From an uncultured Clostridia bacterium (GTDB lineage Bacteria; Bacillota; Clostridia; Oscillospirales; Butyricicoccaceae): a stretch of 7,622 nt of DNA. A program made the translations under genes and the position numbers. Numbering within the stretch: position 1 is the stretch's first letter; the number at the start of each line of letters is the position of its first letter. Positions 1 through 5,722 of this stretch are shown here, in pieces. The notes below the pieces were generated by a model that worked only from the letters and a program-made list of their open reading frames with translations, did no database searches and had not been told where the DNA came from. The stretch is from assembly GCA_945486175.1 (NCBI GenBank), contig CALYTA010000037.1:1-7622 (forward strand), in the 5' to 3' direction.

Positions 1-181
1 TCATAATTTTGTTATAGGCACCGCGCACCTTAAAGGAGCCGGTTTTCTGCTGGTTTTCGCACTTGAGGTAAACCTCTGCGCCGGTCATGCCGGAAAATGT
101 GGTGGAAGACGCCAGCGGGATATAGTGAACGACAGGCTGTAAGCGCTGTGCCGCCTCGTCAATGTCTTTGATGCTGATCAT
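1..181 (-). CDS. ilvA: Threonine ammonia-lyase (threonine dehydratase), N-terminal part, gene runs off the left edge
   Basis: Reading the minus strand from ATG at 181 gives 60 residues before the window ends. They contain a run matching the N-terminus of fold-type II PLP enzymes: a KCEN stretch, then [11 protein letters not shown] at about residues 45-55. The lysine after S-F is the one that binds pyridoxal phosphate in threonine and serine dehydratases. The family converts threonine to 2-oxobutyrate and ammonia, either for isoleucine synthesis or for anaerobic threonine breakdown. A GGGAGG ribosome site lies 11 bases upstream of the ATG and a consensus promoter lies further up, so the start is well supported. 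The symbol is tentative: only the first 60 residues are visible, so the regulatory C-terminal domain that separates biosynthetic IlvA from catabolic TdcB cannot be judged. The gene is divergent from the fumarase gene. Confidence 0.85.
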   Translation of the reverse strand, partial: MISIKDIDEAAQRLQPVVHYIPLASSTTFSGMTGAEVYLKCENQQKTGSFKVRGAYNKIM

Positions 182-235
182 GGATTTTGGTTCCTCCCAA
201 AAGAATATGCATATGCGGATAAATAAGACTGTAAT

Positions 236-264
236 ATTGTAGCACTGTACCGGAATGATTGCAA
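236..264 (-). promoter_or_regulatory. Sigma-A type promoter for the threonine dehydratase gene
   Basis: On the minus strand, a -35 TTGCAA (259-264) is followed by a 17-base spacer and a -10 TACAAT (236-241). Spacing is ideal and both hexamers have five of six consensus bases. The expected start near 229 leaves a leader of about 48 bases, too short for a T-box riboswitch. Confidence 0.75.
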
Positions 265-293
265 GCGCGTGCACGAGATTCTGTGCGTTTCAG

Positions 294-322
294 TTGTATT
301 TCGGCGGGTTCCCTGATATAAT
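294..322 (+). promoter_or_regulatory. Sigma-A type promoter with extended -10 for fumarase beta / HAD genes
   Basis: A -35 TTGTAT (294-299), a 17-base spacer and a perfect -10 TATAAT (317-322) preceded by TG at 314-315 make an extended -10 promoter. It drives the plus-strand pair from about position 329. Its -35 lies only 29 bp from the -35 of the divergent promoter, with no gene between them. A short dyad GCAC-N8-GTGC (271-286) sits in that gap. Confidence 0.78.
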
Positions 323-355
323 GAAACGAGAACCAACAGGAAAGAGGTTTACCAA

Positions 356-913
356 ATGGCACATTATGATCTGAATACATCTCAGCTGCGCGAATATGTC
401 GGCATTCTGCGGGCAGGCGATACGGTTTCCCTGACCGGCACGGTGTACACGGCACGCGACGCGGCACATAAGAAGATTCTCGCGGCACTCGAAGCAGGCG
501 AGGCAGTTCCGTTCGATCTTCAGGATTCTGTCGTTTATTATGCAGGCCCGACGCCCGCAAAGCCGGGACAGGTTATCGGCTCCTGCGGACCGACGACCTC
601 CGGCCGCATGGACCCGTTTTCCCCGACGCTGATTGAAAAGGGACAGGTCTGCATGATCGGCAAGGGTGTGCGCAACCAGGCGGTGCACGACGCGATGCAG
701 AAATACGGCTGTGTATACATGGTCGCCATCGGCGGCGCGGGCGCAGTCATTGCGGATTCGGTCAAGTCGCTTGAGGTTGTCGCCTATGACGAGCTGGGCT
801 GCGAGTCGGTCAAGCGTCTGACAGTAGAGAACTTCCCGGCAATTGTATCGATGGACGCGCAGGGCGGCAGCCTGTATGCCACCGGCATCGCGCAGTTCCG
901 CACGGCGGAGTGA
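356..913 (+). CDS. Class I fumarate hydratase, beta subunit (C-terminal domain type)
   Basis: This 185-residue protein matches the separately encoded beta subunit of two-subunit class I (iron-sulfur) fumarases and the related L-tartrate dehydratases. Visible family motifs are T-A-R-D-A-A-H-K (32-39), G-P-T-T-S-G-R-M-D-P (78-87), M-I-G-K-G (100-104) and a glycine-rich A-I-G-G-A-G-A (124-130). With an alpha subunit that carries the [4Fe-4S] cluster, such enzymes interconvert fumarate and malate in the cytoplasm. Length is normal for a beta subunit. The ATG at 356 has an A/G-rich ribosome site ending AAGAGG 8 bases upstream. The alpha gene is usually just upstream, but here the upstream neighbour is a divergent dehydratase gene, and the gene downstream is a HAD phosphatase. 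Activity therefore needs an alpha subunit made elsewhere. L-tartrate dehydratase beta is the main alternative. Confidence 0.88.
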   Translation: MAHYDLNTSQLREYVGILRAGDTVSLTGTVYTARDAAHKKILAALEAGEAVPFDLQDSVVYYAGPTPAKPGQVIGSCGPTTSGRMDPFSPTLIEKGQVCMIGKGVRNQAVHDAMQKYGCVYMVAIGGAGAVIADSVKSLEVVAYDELGCESVKRLTVENFPAIVSMDAQGGSLYATGIAQFRTAE

Positions 914-915
914 GC

Positions 916-1617
916 ATGAAGCGCTGGAGCTGCGTGCTGCTGGACATGGACGGGACGTTTTTTGACTTTCCGGCATGTGAGCGCCGCGCATTTTTCCGCA
1001 CCATGCAGGAATTTTCGATTGAGGCGGATGAGGACATGTACCAGCGCTACCGCGTCGTGAACAAGGCGGCCTGGAAGGAGCTGGAGGAGGGGAAGCTGAC
1101 ACATGAGCAGCTGCGCCCCGAACGGTTCCGCCGTCTGATGGCACAGCTGGGGCGCACGTTTCCGGACGGCGTCACGCCGGAGCAGGTCGCTGCATACAAC
1201 GTGCAGCGCATCGCCGAGGGAGATATCCTGTATGACGGCGCGCGCGAGCTGTGGCAGCGCATCTACCGGCAGTACCGCGTATGCGTGCTGACAAACGGCT
1301 CCGATCTGACGCAGTACAACCGGCTGAAATGTGCCGGTCTGCTGGACTATACACATGCGGTTGTCACCAGCCAGCGGGCAGGCGTGGGCAAGCCTGCCGC
1401 CGGAATTTTCCGGCTTGCGCTTGAGGAGCTGGGCAGCCCGGACAAGCGCGAATGCGTCATGGTGGGCGATTCGCTCGAAGCGGATATCCGGGGCGCAGAA
1501 AATTTTGGCATCGACACGATTTGGTATAATCCCACAAAAGAATGTCCGAAAACTATGCAGGTTGCCAAAGAGGTGAATGATTATTCCGCCCTAGCAATCG
1601 CACTCGGGCTGGAATAA
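916..1617 (+). CDS. HAD-superfamily hydrolase, YjjG-type pyrimidine nucleotidase
   Basis: This 233-residue protein has all four HAD motifs: D-M-D-G-T with nucleophile D10 and D12, T-N-G-S with T126, K159 in G-V-G-K-P, and G-D-S-L-E-A-D with D185 and D190. A helical cap occupies roughly residues 18-105. Length and the V-G-D-S...D-I-R-G-A...T-I-W-Y-N-P ending resemble YjjG/YfnB noncanonical pyrimidine nucleotidases, which remove phosphate from abnormal nucleotides. Substrates cannot be read from sequence, so the nucleotidase role is inferred from family likeness. I chose ATG 916 because GGAG at 907-910 lies 5 bases upstream. A GTG at 910 in the same frame sits inside that ribosome site. The start is 2 bp after the fumarase stop, so the two are very probably co-transcribed and translationally coupled. 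No intrinsic terminator follows the stop. Confidence 0.85.
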   Translation: MKRWSCVLLDMDGTFFDFPACERRAFFRTMQEFSIEADEDMYQRYRVVNKAAWKELEEGKLTHEQLRPERFRRLMAQLGRTFPDGVTPEQVAAYNVQRIAEGDILYDGARELWQRIYRQYRVCVLTNGSDLTQYNRLKCAGLLDYTHAVVTSQRAGVGKPAAGIFRLALEELGSPDKRECVMVGDSLEADIRGAENFGIDTIWYNPTKECPKTMQVAKEVNDYSALAIALGLE

Positions 1618-1686
1618 TAAAAACACGTTCTCAAAGCATACACAAAATATTATCATTTTCAAAGCCGCAGGCACAAAGTGGTGAGA

Positions 1687-1715
1687 TTGACAACCAATCG
1701 TTGTTACGATACAAT
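1687..1715 (+). promoter_or_regulatory. Near-consensus sigma-A promoter of the hydrogenase gene
   Basis: A perfect -35 TTGACA (1687-1692), a 17-base spacer and a -10 TACAAT (1710-1715) lie 55 bp ahead of the hydrogenase start, suggesting strong expression. The spacer contains overlapping dyads: ACAAC-N5-GTTGT (1690-1704) and ATCGT-N4-ACGAT (1697-1710). Expected transcription starts near 1722. The rest of the 152-bp gap (1618-1769) is AT-rich with no other clear signal. Confidence 0.8.
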
Positions 1716-1720
1716 ACATT

Positions 1721-1738
1721 TTGTTAAGAATAAGACAA
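1721..1738 (+). promoter_or_regulatory. Possible Rex (NADH/NAD+ sensing repressor) operator
   Basis: The 18-base segment starts with TTGTTAA, a perfect left half of the clostridial Rex consensus TTGTTAA-N4-TTAACAA. It ends with AAGACAA, which keeps the outer ACAA at the right distance. By my alignment 11 of 14 specified positions match. It lies at the predicted transcription start, where a bound repressor would block RNA polymerase. Rex is known to control fermentation genes in clostridia. The weak right half keeps this a candidate only. Confidence 0.4.
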
Positions 1739-1769
1739 ACTTTCAATGCAGGGAAAGGGAGAACTGTTC

Positions 1770-3197
1770 ATGAGAAGCTTTGAAACCGACGTACAGTTAA
1801 TAAAATATAAGGTTCTGCGCGCCGTCGCAGAGCATGCATTGCAGGAAAGGCTGGACGACTGCTATTATACCGTGCCGCAGGAGGTCATTCCGGGCAAAAA
1901 GGCGACCATGCGCTGCTGTGTCTACAAGGAGCGCGCGATTGTCGGTGAACGTGTACATAACGCACTCGGCGGTGAGCGCGGAAGCCACGTCATCGAGGTC
2001 ATCGATATTGCGTGTGACGAATGTCCGGTCGACCGTTATTCGGTCAGCAACTCCTGCCGTGGCTGTCTGGCACACCGCTGCATGAAGGTATGCCCGCGCG
2101 GTGCGATCAGCAAGGGCGATGACGGACGTGCAAAGATCGATCCGGAGAAGTGCATCCATTGCGGACGCTGTGCAAAGGTATGCCCGTATGGCGCAATCAC
2201 CGAGAATGTCCGTCCGTGCGAACGCAGCTGCAAGGTCGGTGCCATCAAGATGAACGACCAGCAGAAAGCGGAAATCAATTACGATAAGTGCATCAGCTGC
2301 GGCTCCTGCGTGAGCCAGTGCCCGTTCGGCGCGGTTGTCGATAATTCCTATATGGTAGACGCAATCAAGCTGATCCAGCAGGCAGACCACCGCGGCTACT
2401 ATACCGTTGCGATTGTCGCTCCGGCAATTGCCTCCCAGTTCAAGGGCGCGACTGTCGGACAGGTCAAGCAGGCACTGCGCCATCTCGGCTTCCACGACGT
2501 TGTCGAGGCCGCACTCGGCGCGGATATGGTCGCAAAGAAGGAATCGAAGGAGCTGGCGGAAAAGGGCTTCCTGACCTCCTCCTGCTGCCCGGCATTCGTG
2601 CGCTATATCCAGCAGCATGTGCCGGAAATGGCAGAACACATTTCGCATAACCTGTCCCCGATGGCAGAGCTGGGCAAATACATTAAGGAAAACAGCGCAT
2701 GGCCGGTCAAGACGGTCTTCATCGGGCCGTGCACCGCGAAGAAATACGAGCAGAAGCTGGACACGGTCAAGCCGTGGATTGATTGTGTCATCACATTCGA
2801 GGAGCTTCAGGCACTGCTGGATGCGGCAGGCTTCCCGCCGGAGGAGCAGGGCGAGCTCCCGACGGATGACGCATCATATTTCGGCCGTATCTTTGCGCGT
2901 TCCGGCGGTCTGACCGAAGCGGTTGCACAGAGCATCAAGGAGCAGAACATCGACTTTGAGCCGAAGGTTGCCGTATGCAGCGGCATCGAACAGTGCAAGG
3001 TCGCACTGCTCAAGGCGAAGATGGGCAAGCTCACCGAGAACTTCATCGAAGGCATGGCATGTGAGGGCGGCTGCATCAACGGTGCGGGCACCATCAGCCA
3101 TACGCCGAAGGATAAGCTGACTGTCGACAACTTCGGCAAGGAAAGCCGCAAGGAAGGCATCAACATGTCGGTCGGCAGCTACGAGACCAAATTCTAA
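1770..3197 (+). CDS. [FeFe] hydrogenase, group B type, with ferredoxin-like domains
   Basis: This 475-residue cytoplasmic protein combines an N-terminal region of unclear fold (1-80), an iron-sulfur region (about 82-190) and an H-cluster domain (about 210-440). The first Cys set is C96-x2-C99-x4-C104-x3-C108-P; two ferredoxin sets follow, C128/C131/C134/C138 and C174/C177/C180/C184, with extra C150 and C154. H-cluster signatures are T-S-S-C-C-P (269-274), G-P-C-x2-K-K (319-325) and E-G-M-A-C-E-G-G-C (427-435), giving ligands C273, C321, C431 and C435. C272 matches the proton-relay cysteine of classical enzymes. The second signature has glycine where classical enzymes have methionine, as I recall for group B (TIGR04105-like) proteins. 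The likely reaction is reversible proton reduction with ferredoxin. ATG 1770 is chosen because AAAGGGAG lies 8 bases upstream; the in-frame ATG at 1746 has no ribosome site. No maturase or partner subunit is adjacent. Confidence 0.92.
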   Translation: MRSFETDVQLIKYKVLRAVAEHALQERLDDCYYTVPQEVIPGKKATMRCCVYKERAIVGERVHNALGGERGSHVIEVIDIACDECPVDRYSVSNSCRGCLAHRCMKVCPRGAISKGDDGRAKIDPEKCIHCGRCAKVCPYGAITENVRPCERSCKVGAIKMNDQQKAEINYDKCISCGSCVSQCPFGAVVDNSYMVDAIKLIQQADHRGYYTVAIVAPAIASQFKGATVGQVKQALRHLGFHDVVEAALGADMVAKKESKELAEKGFLTSSCCPAFVRYIQQHVPEMAEHISHNLSPMAELGKYIKENSAWPVKTVFIGPCTAKKYEQKLDTVKPWIDCVITFEELQALLDAAGFPPEEQGELPTDDASYFGRIFARSGGLTEAVAQSIKEQNIDFEPKVAVCSGIEQCKVALLKAKMGKLTENFIEGMACEGGCINGAGTISHTPKDKLTVDNFGKESRKEGINMSVGSYETKF

Positions 3198-3212
3198 ATT
3201 TCAGATTCACAT

Positions 3213-3244
3213 CCGCCGGGAGCATAGCTCCCGGCGGTTTTTTT
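3213..3244 (+). terminator. Intrinsic terminator after the hydrogenase gene
   Basis: A perfect 11-bp GC-rich stem (3213-3223 with 3227-3237), a 3-base ATA loop and seven T residues (3238-3244) follow the stop codon by 15 bases. It isolates the hydrogenase transcript from the cell-wall cluster. Confidence 0.95.
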
Positions 3245-3309
3245 GTATTCAGCGGCCTGTCCGGTGCATAGGATAGGGGAGATGACACACTGCAGAGAGG
3301 AGCAGGACA

Positions 3310-3855
3310 ATGCCTATTGTTTTTTTAAGCCCGTCGACACAGGAATACAACCTGTTTTATGATGGGAATGGGTCGGAAGAATATTATATGAATCTGATCG
3401 CAGATGCGATGGTTCCCTATCTGGAGGCATCCGGCATCACCGTCGCGCGCAACACGCCGGAGGACACGGCACTCACCAGCGCGCAGAAATCCAATGAGGC
3501 GGGCGCACAGCTGCATCTGGCACTGCATTCCAACGCTGCGCCGGAGGAGCTGGCGGGACAGCTGCGCGGCACAGATGTATATTATTACACAGGAAGCACG
3601 GAGGGTGAGCGCGCGGCAGATATCATTGCGAACAATCTCAGCCTGATTTCCCCGACACCGCAGCTGGTAGATGTCATTCCGACAACACGGCTGGCGGAGC
3701 TGCGCCGCACCAATGCCCCGAGCGTGCTGGTGGAAATCGCATATCATGACAATCCGGATGACGCGAACTGGATTCGCGGCAATATCCGCGACATCGCACG
3801 CAATCTGTCGGCGTCGGTGGCGGATTTCTTTGCCGTTCCGTTCCGCCAGCCGTAA
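3310..3855 (+). CDS. Amidase_3-type N-acetylmuramoyl-L-alanine amidase
   Basis: This 181-residue protein has the layout of zinc-dependent Amidase_3 enzymes, which cut the bond between N-acetylmuramic acid and the stem peptide. Seen are an opening I-V-F-L-S-P strand (3-8), E24 in E-E-Y-Y-M-N as the expected zinc-binding glutamate, H73 in L-H-S-N-A as a zinc-binding histidine, and E142 in V-L-V-E-I-A-Y-H-D-N as the catalytic glutamate. The usual first zinc histidine in the P-G-H-G motif is missing; S-P-S-T-Q-E-Y-N stands there. I recall similar S-P-S-x-Q variants in other clostridial amidases. There is no signal peptide or membrane segment, so export, if any, is by another route or on lysis. 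AGGAG at 3298-3302, 7 bases upstream, fixes the start. First gene of the cell-wall cluster. No convincing sigma-A promoter is visible in the 112-bp upstream gap. CwlD-like function is possible. Confidence 0.82.
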   Translation: MPIVFLSPSTQEYNLFYDGNGSEEYYMNLIADAMVPYLEASGITVARNTPEDTALTSAQKSNEAGAQLHLALHSNAAPEELAGQLRGTDVYYYTGSTEGERAADIIANNLSLISPTPQLVDVIPTTRLAELRRTNAPSVLVEIAYHDNPDDANWIRGNIRDIARNLSASVADFFAVPFRQP

Positions 3856-3859
3856 CGCG

Positions 3860-4852
3860 GTGCGGCTGCGGGGCTGGCTCCTGCCGGTCGCAGCTGTGGC
3901 AGCTGTGGCAGCTGCCGGGCTGCTGGTGTTTGCCGGATACCGCATGTCTGTGGGGTCTGACGCAGTCCCGACGAGTGACTATATCCGTTATGTGGAGTTC
4001 GATGTGCCCGCTGCGGCACTGGAGCGCGCATTGAATGCCGATGTGCGCACGGAGGGCGAGATCGGATGGGTCGACCTGCTGGCTGCGCTTGCCTGCCGGT
4101 ATGGCGGGGACTGGTCGCGGTACAAATCGGCAGACCTTGACGCCATCGCCGCCGAAATGGAGTGCGGACAGAGCGCGGCAGAAGCCGGGAAATATTTTTC
4201 CTATTACCGCGAAGCATATGGCGCAGTGCTCGACGGCATGCTCGGCGATTTCTCCGAACAGAAAACCGATGACACGGGAAATACGGTCTGGCAGTACAGC
4301 TACGGCCTGAAGGCGTTCTGCCCGATTGCAAAGGGCTTTTCCTACAGCGAATCGGATGATTTCGGCGCATCGCGCAGCTATGGGTATAAACGCCGGCATC
4401 TGGGGCACGATATGATGGGACTGACCGGTACGCCGATTGTCGCTGTGGAGTCAGGGACGGTCACGATGCTCGGCTGGAACCAGTACGGCGGCTGGCGCGT
4501 GGGCATCCGCAGCGATGACGGCAGGCGGTACTGGTATTATGCGCACCTGCGGCAGGACCGGCCGTATGCCGCAGGGCTTGCAGAGGGACAGCACGTCACA
4601 GCGGGAGATGTCATCGGCTATATGGGGCGCACCGGGTATTCCGCGACGGAGAACGTCAGCAACATCGTCACGCCGCACCTGCACATCGGTCTGGAGCTGA
4701 TTTTTGACGAGAGCCAGTTTGAATCTGACAATGAAATCTGGGTGAACCTGTATCCGCTCATGCAGCTGCTGGCAAAGCACACCTGCGAGACCGTGCGGGC
4801 GGAGGATGGCGAGTATACCCGGCGGTATGCCTTCGAGGAGGGAACAGGGTGA
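3860..4852 (+). CDS. Membrane-anchored M23 (LytM-type) metallopeptidase
   Basis: From the GTG at 3860 this is a 330-residue protein with a short basic N-terminus, one membrane helix (about residues 5-27, Ala/Val/Leu-rich) and an outside part. Residues about 40-145 form a largely helical region with conserved-looking Y-G-G-D-W-S-R-Y and Y-F-S-Y-Y-R-E-A-Y stretches. The M23 domain follows with a complete zinc site: H180-x3-D184, H229 in Y-Y-A-H-L, and H273-x-H275 in P-H-L-H-I-G. Such enzymes cleave peptide cross-bridges of peptidoglycan, so it should be catalytic. The frame is open back to 3671, but residues before the GTG are Arg-rich and overlap the amidase in another frame. The GTG has no good ribosome site and lies 4 bases past the amidase stop, which suggests translational coupling. 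A SpoIIQ-like sporulation role is possible but unproven. Confidence 0.86.
   Translation: MRLRGWLLPVAAVAAVAAAGLLVFAGYRMSVGSDAVPTSDYIRYVEFDVPAAALERALNADVRTEGEIGWVDLLAALACRYGGDWSRYKSADLDAIAAEMECGQSAAEAGKYFSYYREAYGAVLDGMLGDFSEQKTDDTGNTVWQYSYGLKAFCPIAKGFSYSESDDFGASRSYGYKRRHLGHDMMGLTGTPIVAVESGTVTMLGWNQYGGWRVGIRSDDGRRYWYYAHLRQDRPYAAGLAEGQHVTAGDVIGYMGRTGYSATENVSNIVTPHLHIGLELIFDESQFESDNEIWVNLYPLMQLLAKHTCETVRAEDGEYTRRYAFEEGTG
3890..3916 (+). repeat. Three 9-bp tandem repeats in the membrane-helix coding region
   Basis: Two exact copies of GCAGCTGTG and a third copy differing in two bases (GCAGCTGCC) encode Ala-Ala-Val, Ala-Ala-Val, Ala-Ala-Ala in the M23 peptidase anchor. Each unit keeps the frame, so copy-number change would lengthen or shorten the helix by three residues. 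Confidence 0.8.
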
Positions 4853-5721
4853 AGAGACACCACAGATGGGAGGCCGTGCTGCTCGCCTGCCTGCTGGTTG
4901 CGGCGGGCATCTGCGTGTCGCACGGAAAAGTGCAGCAGGCCTCAGCAGCATCGGAGGTCATCTCGGTACCGGTTGCGATGTACCACAGCGTCACAGATGA
5001 GGGCAAGTCGCCGGGACAATATGTCATCTCTCCGTCCATGCTGGAGAGCGACCTGAAATATCTGGCGGAGCGCGGATATCAGACGGTCACGGTCACCGAC
5101 CTGGTCGCCTATGTGACAGAGGGCACGGCGCTGCCGGAAAAGCCGGTCATGCTGACGTTTGATGACGGCTATTACAACAATTACAGCAACGCCTATCCGC
5201 TGCTGAAGCAGTATGGCATGCGGGCGGTGCTGTCGCCGGTCGGCACGCTGACCGAGCAGTTTTCCGAGAGTGATGACACCGGGCATGAGGTCTGGTCGTA
5301 CTGCACAGGCGTACAGCTCAAGGAAATGTCCGATTCCGGCGTGATGGAGATGCAGAATCATTCGTTTGATTTCCATTCGCTCAGCCCGCGCCGCGGCTGC
5401 CTGCGCAAAAGCGGTGAAGATGAGGCATCCTATCGCGAAACCTTTATCAGCGACACACAGCGGGCACAGGAGCTGTTTGCCGCGCTGGATATTCCCGAAC
5501 CGGTCTGCTATACCTATCCCTATGGCGCGTGCAACGACGAGACAGATACGCTGGTGAAAGAATGCGGCTTTGTTGCCACGCTGAGCTGTGAGGAGGGGGT
5601 GGCGCACATCACGCGCGACCCGGCATGCCTGACCGGGATCCGGCGGTGCAACCGTGACGGGCGCGTGACGAGCGAACAGTTCTGGAGCAGCCTGCTCGCC
5701 CAGGCGGAAAAGGGGGATTGA
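4849..5721 (+). CDS. Polysaccharide deacetylase (NodB homology domain), exported
   Basis: This 290-residue protein starts with a basic segment and a hydrophobic stretch (about 9-24) that acts as a signal peptide or membrane anchor; no lipobox is seen. The carbohydrate esterase 4 motifs are present: T-F-D-D-G (103-107) with base D105 and metal ligand D106, H171-S-x3-H176 as metal-binding histidines, and Y-P-Y-G (223-226). Family members remove N-acetyl groups from peptidoglycan or other N-acetylglucosamine polymers. The substrate is not readable here; the Q-N-H-S spacing resembles IcaB/PgaB-like and other Firmicute deacetylases. The GTG start overlaps the M23 stop by four bases (GTGA), and GAGGAGGG lies 6 bases upstream, so coupling to the peptidase is clear. 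Together with the amidase it recalls the CwlD-PdaA pair that makes muramic-delta-lactam in spore cortex, but that is inference. Confidence 0.9.
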   Translation: MKRHHRWEAVLLACLLVAAGICVSHGKVQQASAASEVISVPVAMYHSVTDEGKSPGQYVISPSMLESDLKYLAERGYQTVTVTDLVAYVTEGTALPEKPVMLTFDDGYYNNYSNAYPLLKQYGMRAVLSPVGTLTEQFSESDDTGHEVWSYCTGVQLKEMSDSGVMEMQNHSFDFHSLSPRRGCLRKSGEDEASYRETFISDTQRAQELFAALDIPEPVCYTYPYGACNDETDTLVKECGFVATLSCEEGVAHITRDPACLTGIRRCNRDGRVTSEQFWSSLLAQAEKGD

Positions 5722-5722
5722 A

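Noticed and set aside
1645..1661. AT-rich inverted repeat as a terminator for the HAD gene
   Set aside because: The stem is only about five A/T pairs and no T-run follows, so it cannot be called a terminator.
1746..1769. Earlier ATG start for the hydrogenase
   Set aside because: No ribosome site precedes 1746, while ATG 1770 has AAAGGGAG at ideal spacing; the extra eight residues include the translated ribosome site.
1797..2648. Long open frame on the minus strand opposite the hydrogenase gene
   Set aside because: It lies wholly within the hydrogenase coding region, has no ribosome site or family-like motifs, and is explained by GC-biased codon positions.
3671..3859. N-terminal extension of the M23 peptidase frame overlapping the amidase gene
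   Set aside because: Residues are Arg/Trp-rich out-of-frame translation of the amidase; the membrane helix follows directly after the GTG at 3860, which gives a normal protein start.
3840..3862. Programmed frameshift fusing the amidase to the M23 peptidase
   Set aside because: No slippery heptamer is seen, the amidase ends at a natural domain end, and the next frame opens with a proper N-terminal membrane anchor.
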